Source: Streptomyces thermovulgaris (GTDB lineage Bacteria; Actinomycetota; Actinomycetes; Streptomycetales; Streptomycetaceae). From it: DNA of 38,042 bases. Location of the stretch: assembly GCF_002155915.1 (NCBI RefSeq), contig NZ_MUME01000157.1, positions 1 through 38,042 of the forward strand. The letters are read 5' to 3'. The notes beneath the pieces are model-generated. The model saw only the letters and a list, made by a program, of their open reading frames with translations. It was not told where the DNA came from and searched no databases. Made by a program: the position numbers and the translations under genes. Of the stretch, positions 8,501 through 15,938 are shown piece after piece. Every line of letters begins with the position of its first letter. The first letter of the stretch is position 1.

Positions 8501-8540
8501 GGGGCGACCGCGGATCTTTGGCGAGATGGGCGGTCGCCCC
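8501..8540. terminator. Hairpin between ssb and the primase gene
   Basis: Perfect 11-bp stem GGGGCGACCGC/GCGGTCGCCCC with an 18-nt loop. It could weaken read-through from ssb into the primase or act as an RNA-processing site. No T-run. Confidence 0.4.
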
Positions 8541-8548
8541 AGGCGTGG

Positions 8549-8995
8549 TTAGAACGGCGGCTCGTTGCCCGGCTCTGCGGAGCTGTCGGCGGTGCTCCAC
8601 ATGTCGTCGCGGACCGGAGCGGCGTTGGTGCGCTTGCCGTTGATCGTCACGGTGGTGAAGCGCAGGGAGGCACCGATCTCGTCGGCCTCGACGGCGAGCA
8701 TCGAGCGGTTTTCGCCCTCCGGGGTCTGCCAGTCGTGCTGGCGGATGCGGCCGAAGACGACGACGCGCGAGCCCTTCACCAGGGAGTCGGCGACGTGTTC
8801 GGCGAGGGTGCGCCAGGCGGCGCAGCGGAAGAACGTGGAGGTGCCGTCCTTCCACTGGTTCGCCTCGCGGTCGAACACGCGCGGTGTGGAGGCGACTGTG
8901 AAGCGCGCGAGGGCCTGGCCGGAGGCGGTGAATTTCAGCTCCGGGTCGGCGGTGAGGTTGCCGATGATGGTGACCGGGGTTTCTCCGAGCGACAT
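8549..8995 (-). CDS. ssb: Single-stranded DNA-binding protein (element copy)
   Basis: The 148-residue OB-fold SSB contains ETPVTIIGNLTADPELKFTASGQALARFTVA and the core FFRCAAWRTLAEHVADSLVKGSRVVVFGRI. The C-terminus ends EPPF, which matches the acidic/aromatic SSB tail that recruits replication partners, though the usual DDDIPF form is shortened. It is an element-encoded paralogue placed upstream of the Prim-Pol gene and presumably coats single strands during element replication. The SD GAGGAG precedes the ATG by about 8 bases. Confidence 0.93.
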   Translation of the reverse strand: MSLGETPVTIIGNLTADPELKFTASGQALARFTVASTPRVFDREANQWKDGTSTFFRCAAWRTLAEHVADSLVKGSRVVVFGRIRQHDWQTPEGENRSMLAVEADEIGASLRFTTVTINGKRTNAAPVRDDMWSTADSSAEPGNEPPF

Positions 8996-9018
8996 GCTGT
9001 ATCTCCTCTTTGCTGGTG

Positions 9019-9693
9019 TTAGGCCCGGGTGTGGGTGTGCTGGGCCTTGGCATTGAGCAGCACGAAGTGCAGGGCGGATTCGGCAAGGACGCCGTAGGCG
9101 TAGGCGGCGTCCGCGTGCCCGGCCACGATGTCCAGGGCGGCGTGCAGGTCGGTGGCGTCGCGATCGCTGAGATATGGCTGCTGGTCCAGGTACTCAGCAA
9201 CGTTGCCGGCGTCCTCAATGTCGAGCAGGCGGGCGCGGGCCTGCTCGAACTTGCGGTAGCCGCTCCACTGTTCCAGCGCGGGCATGGCCGGCGGGACCGG
9301 GCACAGGTCAGCGGGCAGCTTGTAGTGGCCGTCGCCAGTGCGGCCCAGCTTGACCGTCTGGGGCTGCTGGCCGTCGAGTACCTGTCCGATTGCCCATGCA
9401 GTGCCGTAGCCGTAGGCCAGAGCGGTGTTCAGGTACAGCTCACGCAGTACCCGGACCGTCTTGCTGAGCGTGTCGCCGATGGTGAACACGGCGGCGTCGT
9501 GGGGGCGGAACGGCACGGAGCTGGGGGCGTTGTCGATGTGGACGGCAGCGTCGAGCAGGCGGATGCGGTCGGGGTCGTAGGCGGCGTGCTCCAGCTCGGC
9601 GGTACGGGCCGCGCGCTGCGTCTCACGGGCTGCGGCCCCGAGCGCGAACACGCTGTCGGTGAGCGATTCGAACCACATGCGGACGGTCGTCAT
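9019..9693 (-). CDS. Hypothetical AICE protein (224 aa)
   Basis: I do not recognise this 224-residue protein. It is soluble, mostly helical by composition, without a signal peptide, membrane segment or clear nucleotide motif. The middle region (YLNTALAYGYGTAWAIGQVLDGQ) and the C-terminal TDLHAALDIVAGHADAAYAYGVLAESALHFVL are alanine-rich and amphipathic, suggesting a helical bundle. The start ATG has AAGGAGA about 9 bases upstream. It lies 15 bp behind the DUF6251-like membrane gene and 23 bp before ssb, clearly in the same operon. The position between transfer and replication blocks does not settle its role. Confidence 0.75.
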   Translation of the reverse strand: MTTVRMWFESLTDSVFALGAAARETQRAARTAELEHAAYDPDRIRLLDAAVHIDNAPSSVPFRPHDAAVFTIGDTLSKTVRVLRELYLNTALAYGYGTAWAIGQVLDGQQPQTVKLGRTGDGHYKLPADLCPVPPAMPALEQWSGYRKFEQARARLLDIEDAGNVAEYLDQQPYLSDRDATDLHAALDIVAGHADAAYAYGVLAESALHFVLLNAKAQHTHTRA

Positions 9694-9708
9694 AAGGGGT
9701 CTCCTTTC

Positions 9709-10152
9709 TCAGCTGTGGAAGTGGCTGCGTTTGATGACGGCTTTGCGGATGTGGACCGTGGTCCCGCCCTTGTGGCCGCTGGCGGTGAACACCTGTGCGG
9801 CAATCCAGCCGCCGAAGATGACGGCGGCGAGGATGATGAGCTGGGTGATCAGTGCGGTGAGGGCGGTGATGAATGCCGTCAGCAGGAACAGCCCGCCGCA
9901 CACGGCGAGGAAGCCGACGCCGCCGAGGGCGATGTTCACCGCCGTGCGGGAGACGGGCGGCTTGACGGCGGCCGGGTCGGGCTTGGCGGGTTCGATGGCG
10001 TAGCCGGTGACGACCCTGCCATCGGGCAGGACGACGCTCGCCACCGTCGGGACGCTGCCCGGCTGGACGGGCACGAGCGGTGCCACTGTGTGGGGGGTGA
10101 GCGGCTGGGGGCGGTGCACCGGGAGTGGTGTGGTCTGCTCGGGGTGGGTCAC
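9709..10152 (-). CDS. Two-helix membrane protein, possibly DUF6251 family
   Basis: The 147-residue protein has a proline-rich, probably cytoplasmic N-terminus (about 1-65) followed by two hydrophobic segments, NIALGGVGFLAVCGGLFLL and FITALTALITQLIILAAVIFGGWIAA. It ends in a basic tail (KGGTTVHIRKAVIKRSHFHS). The architecture resembles small Streptomyces element proteins that I think are grouped as DUF6251; the family name is from memory. It may take part in spreading of the element between hyphal compartments. The GTG start has GGAGA upstream. It is the first gene after the TGTCAG repeat region. Confidence 0.75.
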   Translation of the reverse strand: MTHPEQTTPLPVHRPQPLTPHTVAPLVPVQPGSVPTVASVVLPDGRVVTGYAIEPAKPDPAAVKPPVSRTAVNIALGGVGFLAVCGGLFLLTAFITALTALITQLIILAAVIFGGWIAAQVFTASGHKGGTTVHIRKAVIKRSHFHS

Positions 10153-10177
10153 GATCGGTCTCCGATCACGGATCGTG
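10150..10177. repeat. Inverted repeats over the start of the 147-aa gene
   Basis: CACGATC at 10150-10156 pairs with GATCGTG at 10171-10177, and GATCGG at 10153-10158 pairs with CCGATC at 10162-10167. Both alternatives involve the start codon region of the gene ending at 9709, and could be an operator or a structure masking its SD. Confidence 0.45.
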
Positions 10178-10330
10178 ACTGTCAGAGGGTGCGGCTCTGA
10201 CAGTCAGACGAGGTGTCAGGGGCTTTGTCAGGCCGGAAATCCCTGACTTTCCTATAGGCCGGGCCGCGCCCTGACTGTCAGAGTCAGAGCGCGGCCCTGA
10301 CAGTCAGGGCGTCACGGTGGGTAGTGTCAG
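10176..10330. repeat. TGTCAG repeat cluster with two hairpins behind traB
   Basis: The hexamer TGTCAG or its complement occurs seven times in 155 bp: at 10180, 10197, 10214, 10226, 10276, 10297 and 10325. The copies build a 12-bp perfect inverted repeat (10176-10187 with 10195-10206) and a 13-bp one (10269-10281 with 10297-10309). The latter competes with a 9-bp stem GGGCCGCGC/GCGCGGCCC at 10261-10297. The last copy overlaps the stop codon of the TraB-type gene. Clustered short repeats next to traB recall the clt/TRS sites to which TraB of Streptomyces plasmids binds. An operator for the downstream genes is the alternative. Confidence 0.65.
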
Positions 10331-12477
10331 GCGGCGATGGAGGCCGGGCGGACGATGGTGTACTCGCCCTGTCCGTCGCGGCTGAGCACGCCCTGTTCGG
10401 TGAGCTTTTTCAGCTCGCCCTGGAGCCAGGGGCGGGAGCGGCCGGCCTTCACGGCGGCGGGGATCAGGTCGCCCGGTTCGAAGGTGAGCCGGTCCTGTGC
10501 GGCCCAGGCGTCGATCTGGCCGTAGAGGATGGCGCGGGCCTCTTCGGTGGACGGCTTGGCCGTCTGCTCGAAGGTGAGGTCCGTGTCCGGGTCGGTGTCG
10601 GGTACGTCGTCCTCCAGGCGGAGGCGGGCGTAGGGGGCGTCCGGCTCCGGGTCCGCCGGGATCTGCGCCATGACCTCCTCGTAGGCGTCCTGCAGTTCCA
10701 TGGTTGCGGCCTCCTCTGCCGCCGGGTCTACGGCGTCCGTCTCGTCCGTCTCCTCGCCGTCCGGGACGTCCCAGGCGGGTGCGGGGCCGTGCACGGCGCG
10801 CAGGGCGGTGATGGGTGCCTGTTCCAGTTCCTGGCCGGGGTCGAGGCGGTTGGTGCCGCGGTGGGTGCGCCGCTCGTAGGCCAGGCCAGCGGCCCGTGCG
10901 GAGATGTCGTCCAGCGGGTCGCGGACCGCGGTGGCGGCCAGCACCATCTCCCGGATCTGCTCCTTGACCGTCTTGGTCAGGCAGCCGCGCACTTCGGTGG
11001 TCCACCGCTTGGCCGGAATGCCCATGCCGGTGGCGTAGGCGTAGCCAGGCCGGTCCGCGCCCCAGTCCGGGACGGCACCGGATTCGGTGACCCGATCGGG
11101 CAGGCAGAACGCCGCGTCGGAGGCTTCGTCCACGCCGAAGCAGACGGCGGCTTGGAGGTTGGCGCGCACGTCGGTGTCGAGGTTCTTCCACGTGGCGCGC
11201 TGGAGACTGATCACCAGCCAGATGCCCACGGAGCGGGCCTTGCGGGCGATCTCGTCCAGGACCGAGAAGTCGGCGACGTCGGCGGCCTCTTCGATCCACA
11301 CCACCATGGCGTTGAGCTTCGACTGGGGCGTCCACTGGTCCAGGCCCTCCGCAGCCAGGGCGGTGCCCCGTTCGGCGATCACGGCCGGCAGGCAGCGCAG
11401 CATGGCCTTGGCCTCGCGGGTGCCGCCGCGCTTGCGGTCGACGAACCAGTCGATGCCCTCTTTCATGTGCCCGACCGTCTGCTCGCCCTTGGCCAGGTCG
11501 ATCAGCCAGATCGACAGCTTGCGGCGGGTCATCAGGTGGGCCAGCACGGTGCGGGCGAACTCCGACTTGCCGGAGCCGGTGACGCCCATGACCAGCAGGT
11601 GCTGGAGGATCTCGGCCTTGAACGGGTTGATCCACCAGGTCTCGCCGTCGGCGTACTGGCCGGCCGGGATCGGTTCGGTGGGCAGCAGCCCCAGCTCCTT
11701 CGGCGGCAAGAAGGGGACGCCGTCTTTGAGCAGGTCGGCGACGCGGGCGGAGAGCGTGCCGCGGGCGGCGTTGTCGGAGTCCTTGCCGATGGTGACCGCG
11801 GACGGCGGCACGTGCAGCGCAGCCGCGAGCTTGGGGGCGGCCGTCTGCACGTCGTCCATGGTCTTGCTGGGCGGGACGACCACCTCAGCGGTGACCATGC
11901 CCTTGCCGTTGCCGCGCACGTTCTTGACCTGCACCTTCTCCAGGCCGACTGCTTCGGCGAGCTTGGCCAGGCCGGTGGAGTCGGTCTCCTCGGTCTCGTC
12001 GTGGGCGTTGCGCATGATCTGCCGCACGTTCCACGACGCGGCGAACAGCCCGCCCCCGAGCAGCCACAGATCCGTCATCGGATGCCCGAAGGGACCTGCG
12101 GAGACGGCGCAGGTCAGCCAGCCCATGCCAGCGGCCACGCTGGCGGTGGCCTGGGCGCGCCGGTAGCGGCGGAACTTGTTGCTGCCCCCGGAGACGGCCC
12201 AGGTCACGGCGGACAGCAGGACGCCGCCCACGCCCAGGCCGGCGGAGGCGAGCCCGGCGGACAGAGCAGAGCCGCCCCACATCTCGTGCACTCCCCATCC
12301 GGCGACCGGGGGGAGGACGGCGGCGCCGATCCACGGGGGCAGGTACGGCGCGGCCTTGGCCGCCAGGTGGTTGCCGATGGTGGACAGGATGCCGCCCCGC
12401 CCGGCGGGCAGGGCAGCCAGGGCATAGCCGTCGTGGCTGTGCAGTGCGGGGAAGTGGTCGCGGTCGCGGCGGGCCAT
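10327..12477 (-). CDS. TraB-like FtsK/SpoIIIE DNA translocase (transfer protein)
   Basis: The 716-residue protein is the conjugation motor: in Streptomyces elements one TraB-type hexameric ATPase moves double-stranded DNA between hyphae. An N-terminal region (about 45-150) has several hydrophobic segments that would anchor it in the membrane. The motor domain has Walker A GVTGSGKS (298-305) and Walker B MVVWIEE (391-397). The C-terminal 70 residues (ARAILYGQID to LSRDGQGEYTIV) look like a winged helix, comparable to the FtsK gamma domain that reads DNA repeats. The ATG directly follows the stop of the 186-aa gene (TGA-ATG), so translation is coupled. Divergence from pSAM2 TraSA cannot be judged here. 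Confidence 0.92.
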   Translation of the reverse strand: MARRDRDHFPALHSHDGYALAALPAGRGGILSTIGNHLAAKAAPYLPPWIGAAVLPPVAGWGVHEMWGGSALSAGLASAGLGVGGVLLSAVTWAVSGGSNKFRRYRRAQATASVAAGMGWLTCAVSAGPFGHPMTDLWLLGGGLFAASWNVRQIMRNAHDETEETDSTGLAKLAEAVGLEKVQVKNVRGNGKGMVTAEVVVPPSKTMDDVQTAAPKLAAALHVPPSAVTIGKDSDNAARGTLSARVADLLKDGVPFLPPKELGLLPTEPIPAGQYADGETWWINPFKAEILQHLLVMGVTGSGKSEFARTVLAHLMTRRKLSIWLIDLAKGEQTVGHMKEGIDWFVDRKRGGTREAKAMLRCLPAVIAERGTALAAEGLDQWTPQSKLNAMVVWIEEAADVADFSVLDEIARKARSVGIWLVISLQRATWKNLDTDVRANLQAAVCFGVDEASDAAFCLPDRVTESGAVPDWGADRPGYAYATGMGIPAKRWTTEVRGCLTKTVKEQIREMVLAATAVRDPLDDISARAAGLAYERRTHRGTNRLDPGQELEQAPITALRAVHGPAPAWDVPDGEETDETDAVDPAAEEAATMELQDAYEEVMAQIPADPEPDAPYARLRLEDDVPDTDPDTDLTFEQTAKPSTEEARAILYGQIDAWAAQDRLTFEPGDLIPAAVKAGRSRPWLQGELKKLTEQGVLSRDGQGEYTIVRPASIAA

Positions 12478-13038
12478 TCAGTCCTCCCCGATCGTGAACG
12501 TCGGGCGCGCGTGCTTCCCACCGCGCTGCTGCCTGGCCTCGCGCTCCGGCTTGACGAAGTGCCGGTCGAAGGCATGCGCCATCTTCAGCGCTCCCACGCC
12601 CAGTGCCTTGGCCGCCTCCGCGGACACCTTGAGGTGAGCGGAGACCAGGCGGGCCTTGATGCGGGACTGGGCGCCGAAGGTGTACCACCGGCCCTTGTAC
12701 TGCGACAGGACGCCGTTCAGCTCCTCGGCGCGCATGCCGAGGATCAGGTACAGCTCACGTCCCAGGTGGTTGACGGCCTTGGCCAGCGCCAGGATGTCCT
12801 TGTCCGAGCGGAACTCGATCCGCTCGATTGCGTGGATCAGCCGGTCGCCCTGGTGCCGGTCCGCCGCCCCGCCGTCACCGGCTGCGCCGTTGAAGCCGGC
12901 GCCTCCGCCGGGGCCGCCGTTGGCGGTGGTGAAGTTGACGTTCCAGGTGCGTTCCTTGTGCGTGTGCCGGGTCCGGCCGCCGGACGGGCCACCGCCCATG
13001 GAACCGCCGACGGGAGCGCCGTTGGGGGGAGTGCTCAC
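12478..13038 (-). CDS. Hypothetical transfer-operon protein (186 aa)
   Basis: I do not recognise a named family. The first about 70 residues are Gly/Pro/Asn-rich and probably disordered. Residues from about 65 to 165 are predicted helical and well formed (DRLIHAIERIEFRSDKDILALAKAVNHLGRELYLIL, VSAHLKVSAEAAKALGVGALKMAHAF). The C-terminus is basic. The GTG start overlaps the upstream stop (GTGA) with GAGGAGG before it. The stop touches the TraB ATG. This tight coupling suggests a stoichiometric partner of the TraB-type translocase, such as an adaptor or plasmid-spread protein, but this is inference. A longer in-frame start at 13107 lies inside the upstream gene and is rejected. Confidence 0.75.
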   Translation of the reverse strand: MSTPPNGAPVGGSMGGGPSGGRTRHTHKERTWNVNFTTANGGPGGGAGFNGAAGDGGAADRHQGDRLIHAIERIEFRSDKDILALAKAVNHLGRELYLILGMRAEELNGVLSQYKGRWYTFGAQSRIKARLVSAHLKVSAEAAKALGVGALKMAHAFDRHFVKPEREARQQRGGKHARPTFTIGED

Positions 13039-13310
13039 GAGTCGTCCTCCTCGAAGACGATGACGGACCCGAGCAGCGGCGACGTGACGATGCGGTCGAC
13101 GGTCCAACCGTCGTCGACGGCGTCGGCCGCCTGCTCGATGAGCCGATGGGAAGCCGCGAACCGTGCCACCACGGCCGCGGCGTACAGGTCAGTGGGACGC
13201 CACCGAAACTGGCCGGCGGCAGCGTGGATGAGGGCGCCCGCCCACTGGGCCGCCCGCTGCCCGAAGGCGAACGAGCGGTCCAGCAAGGCGGCGCGGCGCG
13301 CGCCGAACAC
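13035..13310 (-). CDS. Small hypothetical transfer-operon protein (91 aa)
   Basis: A 91-residue protein of unknown function. It is alanine-rich and helical (RRAALLDRSFAFGQRAAQWAGALIHAAAG, DLYAAAVVARFAASHRLIEQAADAV) with an acidic end (VIVFEEDDS). No clear membrane helix. The GTG start lies 10 bases after the upstream stop, with GGGACGA as a weak SD. Its stop overlaps the GTG of the next gene. It belongs to a four-gene coupled block ending in the TraB-type gene. Confidence 0.7.
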   Translation of the reverse strand: MFGARRAALLDRSFAFGQRAAQWAGALIHAAAGQFRWRPTDLYAAAVVARFAASHRLIEQAADAVDDGWTVDRIVTSPLLGSVIVFEEDDS

Positions 13311-13320
13311 GAGTCGTCCC

Positions 13321-13821
13321 TCAGCCGCGGCGGCGGACGACGAGCCACCCGACCTGAGCGGCCAGGGTGACGAGCAGCCACAGCACCGGCAGCGGCCCGG
13401 CCAGCGGACCGAACGCCGCGGCCAGCGCCAGCCACACCAGGCCGACGGTGCCCAGCACCGTCAGGCCGATCCGCCACCAGATGACCGAGCGGCCGACCGG
13501 ACGACGACGCTGCACGATGAGCAGCCACACCAGCGGCGCCACAGCGGCCGGAGCGAGGATCAGCCCGGACCACCACGCCCACCAGTGCAGAACCGCCGTG
13601 ACGGCCAGCGCCGTCACGGCCAGGGCGAACGGCGCCAGACGGCCGCGGTGCTCCCACAGCAACCGAACGAGGTAACCGAATAACTCCCATGCCAGCGACG
13701 GGCGCTCGGGCACCACGACCACGAACGGCTGCATGCCGCGGCGTCCACGCTGACGCGGAATATGGACGGTGTGGACACCGGCGGCCGTTTTCACGCCGCG
13801 AGTGCGGATACGGCTGGACAC
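13321..13821 (-). CDS. Spread-type membrane protein
   Basis: The 166-residue protein starts with a basic cytoplasmic part (about 1-45) and has about four hydrophobic helices: APFALAVTALAVTAVLHWW, WSGLILAPAAVAPLVWLLIV, IGLTVLGTVGLVWLALAAAF and LPVLWLLVTLAAQVGWLVV. Such small multi-helix proteins directly upstream of traB are typical Spd (spread) proteins, needed for movement of the element along the recipient mycelium. Assignment to a specific Spd family is not possible by eye. The GTG at 13821 with AAGGAG 7 bases upstream is preferred over a longer ATG reading. An internal ATG at 13735 is possible. Confidence 0.72.
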   Translation of the reverse strand: MSSRIRTRGVKTAAGVHTVHIPRQRGRRGMQPFVVVVPERPSLAWELFGYLVRLLWEHRGRLAPFALAVTALAVTAVLHWWAWWSGLILAPAAVAPLVWLLIVQRRRPVGRSVIWWRIGLTVLGTVGLVWLALAAAFGPLAGPLPVLWLLVTLAAQVGWLVVRRRG

Positions 13822-13899
13822 AGCGAACTCCTTGGACGAAGGGGTGATTAAGGCGGTGTGCTGCTTCCCGGCACGTCCGCTTCGCGGGTGCCGAGGCAA

Positions 13900-13961
13900 G
13901 CTCACCGGGTCTGCACGCCGGGTCTGCGTGAGTACCGCTCACCGGGGCTCACCGGGTCTGC
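13900..13961. repeat. Direct repeats of GCTCACCGGGTCTGC upstream of the transfer operon
   Basis: The 15-mer GCTCACCGGGTCTGC is found at 13900-13914 and 13947-13961. A partial copy GCTCACCGGG is at 13937-13946 and CGGGTCTGCG at about 13919-13928. On the minus strand these contain GACCCGG three times. They lie 80-140 bp upstream of the spread gene start, so they may be operators; similarity of GACCCGG to the TraB recognition sequence GACCCGGA known from pSVH1 is noted. Confidence 0.5.
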
Positions 13962-13998
13962 TTCACTGGTGCGGTCGACTGCTTCCGGCAGTCGCAAC

Positions 13999-14031
13999 GA
14001 GGGCCAGCCCACTACCCCTGGGCTGGCCCTC
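13999..14031. terminator. Terminator between the two leftward transfer operons
   Basis: Perfect 13-bp stem GAGGGCCAGCCCA with its complement and a 7-nt loop. It follows the 372-aa membrane protein gene on the minus strand and precedes the repeats and the spread/TraB operon, so it splits the leftward genes into two units. Confidence 0.75.
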
Positions 14032-14052
14032 ACTGGTGGTGCCGGACGCTGC

Positions 14053-15171
14053 TTACGCGCCGGATTCCTCGTGGGACATCAGCGCGCCCCACGCGCGGCG
14101 CACCCGCTGCTCACCGCCGACGAAGCCCGCCTCGCGGAAGGCGGCCACCGCCTGCCGGTAGGACAGCGGCGGATCCTCGGCGTAGCGCAGGTGGCGCAGG
14201 ACCACGAGAAGCTGGGCGTCGCTCAGTGGCTCGCCCGTCACGGGCGTCGGCACACCTGCCACGGCCGCGATCTCCTCCAGCGTCACGCCCCCGTCACGCC
14301 CGGACGGTTCGTCTTCCACCAGCACGCCGCCGTCGGCGGCAGGCGTCACGGCGGGTTCTGGCTCGGGCGTGACGGCCGTGACGCGCTCCGACGCAGCCTT
14401 GTCAATGCTGCCCTTGACCTGCGTGTCTTCCGCCGTCACGGGGGGTGTGACGCCTGCCTCGGCACCGCTGCCGACGGCAGGCTGTGCGATGGTGGCCACC
14501 GCCTCGGCGACCGGGGGTGTGACGGGCAGGGCGAACATGCTCGCCAGAGCGGCATCCGCGCCGGCCGTCATCCGCTCGCGCTGGACGTCGACCAGGTGCG
14601 CCCCGAGCAGCGCATCCCCCGTGCCGACCTTCCTCGCCAGCTTCCACGACGCCAGCTCGGACGCCTTGCGGGCGCCCGCGTCGGGGTGGTTCGCGGCGCG
14701 GGCTCGGTGGTAGGCGAGCCGCTGCATGACGGTCGCATTGCGACGCTGTGCCTCGGCGTCCACACCGGTGCGGTAGACCACGATGCGGCGCGCCAGCAGG
14801 CCCATGCCCTCTGCGGACACGCACATGGCCATGGGTGTCACGGCGAACACCACCGCCTCGGTGAGGTTCTTGGCAACCGTCGCGCCGGTCAGGGACGCCA
14901 CCGCCGGCAGCGTCCACAGCCCGACCCGCACGGGCGCCGGGGCGGACTGTCCCAGCATGGTCAGTCCGACCAGGACCAGGGCCAGCACCAGCGTGGCGCC
15001 CTCCCCTGCGGCCACCACGCCCAGTGCGGTGGCCGACCGGTGGAAGACGGAGGTGATGTTGCTGTAGGTGCCCCACGCGCCCAGGCCGCCGAAGGCAACC
15101 ATGGGCACCGCGGCGGCCCCCAGTACGGCTGCCTGGCCCCTGCTCAGGGACCTCTCAGGGATGTTGTTCAT
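14053..15171 (-). CDS. Four-helix membrane protein with C-terminal HTH, transfer-associated
   Basis: The 372-residue protein has four N-terminal membrane helices (about 10-150; e.g. GATLVLALVLVGLTML, LTEAVVFAVTPMAMCVSAEGM). A charged helical segment (AQRRNATVMQRLAYHRARAA) follows, then a long Pro/Val/Thr-rich linker (about 220-320). It ends in a helical domain resembling a winged helix (LSDAQLLVVLRHLRYAEDPPLSYRQAVAAFREAGF). DUF2637/SpdB-like proteins with this layout are usual in Streptomyces elements and are annotated as conjugal transfer or spread proteins. The ATG has AGGAGA about 7 bases upstream and overlaps the previous gene by 17 bp. Terminator at 13999-14031 follows. The function is inferred from position and topology. 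Confidence 0.75.
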   Translation of the reverse strand: MNNIPERSLSRGQAAVLGAAAVPMVAFGGLGAWGTYSNITSVFHRSATALGVVAAGEGATLVLALVLVGLTMLGQSAPAPVRVGLWTLPAVASLTGATVAKNLTEAVVFAVTPMAMCVSAEGMGLLARRIVVYRTGVDAEAQRRNATVMQRLAYHRARAANHPDAGARKASELASWKLARKVGTGDALLGAHLVDVQRERMTAGADAALASMFALPVTPPVAEAVATIAQPAVGSGAEAGVTPPVTAEDTQVKGSIDKAASERVTAVTPEPEPAVTPAADGGVLVEDEPSGRDGGVTLEEIAAVAGVPTPVTGEPLSDAQLLVVLRHLRYAEDPPLSYRQAVAAFREAGFVGGEQRVRRAWGALMSHEESGA

Positions 15172-15577
15172 CGAATCTCCTGTCCTCGAAGGGTTCAGGC
15201 GCCTGCTGCGCGCCGCCGTGGGCGCACAGCAGGCACATGCCGAGTGAGGTCGGCAGGCAGTAGCTGTAGGTGATCCCGCACTCGGGGCACGTGCGGCGGG
15301 CCAGCATCGCCAACGCCAGCGCACCCCACTTCCGCGACGTCATCGGCCGTACCGGCTTCGCCCGGTCGATCCGGTACAGGTAACTGACCTGCACTCCGCC
15401 GGTGCGCCGGTTGACCCGCATGACTTGTGCCGCGACCGGTTGTCCACCGGGCCGTAACCCGCGGGCGCGAAGCTGACGCCGAGTGGCCAGCCCCTCGGGG
15501 GCGTAACGCCACGGGTACGTCGGGACGCCGTAACGGGCGCCGGTCGGATCGAAGCACTTGCCGAACGCTCCCGACAT
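15155..15577 (-). CDS. RRQRL-type zinc-binding protein
   Basis: The 140-residue protein contains YPWRYAPEGLATRRQLRARGLRPGGQ, matching the N-terminal motif of proteins that I recall as 'RRQRL motif-containing zinc-binding' (here RRQL). A C-terminal Cys set CPEC...YC...MCLLC follows and could bind zinc. Such proteins are frequent on AICEs next to spread genes, and no biochemical role is known to me. GGAGGT precedes the ATG. The stop of a 23-codon reading frame overlaps this ATG (TGATG). Its 3' end overlaps the next gene by 17 bp. Confidence 0.75.
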   Translation of the reverse strand: MSGAFGKCFDPTGARYGVPTYPWRYAPEGLATRRQLRARGLRPGGQPVAAQVMRVNRRTGGVQVSYLYRIDRAKPVRPMTSRKWGALALAMLARRTCPECGITYSYCLPTSLGMCLLCAHGGAQQAPEPFEDRRFDEQHP

Positions 15578-15648
15578 CAGACCTCCACCCCTGCCTTTGT
15601 CGGGGCGGGGATGTCGGCGTTGGCCGCCGGCTCCAGCCTCGCGCTCAT
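15577..15648 (-). CDS. Possible 23-aa peptide bridging two coupled genes
   Basis: A 23-residue reading frame MSARLEPAANADIPAPTKAGVEV begins in an ATGA overlap with the end of the 87-aa gene and ends in a TGATG overlap with the next ATG. The exact fit at both ends suggests real translation, at least for passing ribosomes on through the gap. The peptide may have no function of its own. Its SD lies inside the upstream gene and is weak. Confidence 0.4.
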   Translation of the reverse strand: MSARLEPAANADIPAPTKAGVEV

Positions 15649-15908
15649 GCGCCGATACCCGTCGTCGTGGGCCTCTCGTTGGTCAGCTCACGCCGTGCGG
15701 CCAGCACCCTGCGGTGAGCCCGCCGCAGCCGGCGCTCGTCCAGCTCCGACAGAGGCCGGTCCAAAAGGGCGATTTGGACGTCCAGCAACTCGACTTCCGC
15801 CGTGATGAGCGGCGTCTCGCGTGCGATGGCGTCCAGCTCGGCATCCGTCGGTTCGCGGTCGTTCCCGTCGACGACAGCAACGGCTTGAAGTGCACGGATG
15901 GACCTCAT
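15645..15908 (-). CDS. Small helical AICE protein, DUF6284-like
   Basis: The 87-residue protein contains EPTDAELDAIARETPLITAEVELLDVQIALLDRPLSELDERRLRRAHRRVL, a charged helical hairpin or coiled-coil. I recall this pattern as DUF6284 on Streptomyces elements; no function is known. The ATG at 15908 with GAGAGGAA upstream is chosen; a longer reading has no SD. It is the first sizeable gene of the leftward operon whose promoter region carries the palindromic operators. Confidence 0.7.
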   Translation of the reverse strand: MRSIRALQAVAVVDGNDREPTDAELDAIARETPLITAEVELLDVQIALLDRPLSELDERRLRRAHRRVLAARRELTNERPTTTGIGA

Positions 15909-15938
15909 CGATCGTGTTCCTCTCAGACGGAAACGGCG

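Noticed and set aside
10324-13683. 1119-codon open frame on the plus strand across the TraB genes
   Set aside because: Antisense shadow of four well-supported genes; the product is Gly/Val-rich without domains.
13964-13975. CTGGTGCG half-site upstream of the spread gene as a fourth GntR operator
   Set aside because: Only one half of the palindrome matches; the other half (GTCGAC) does not.
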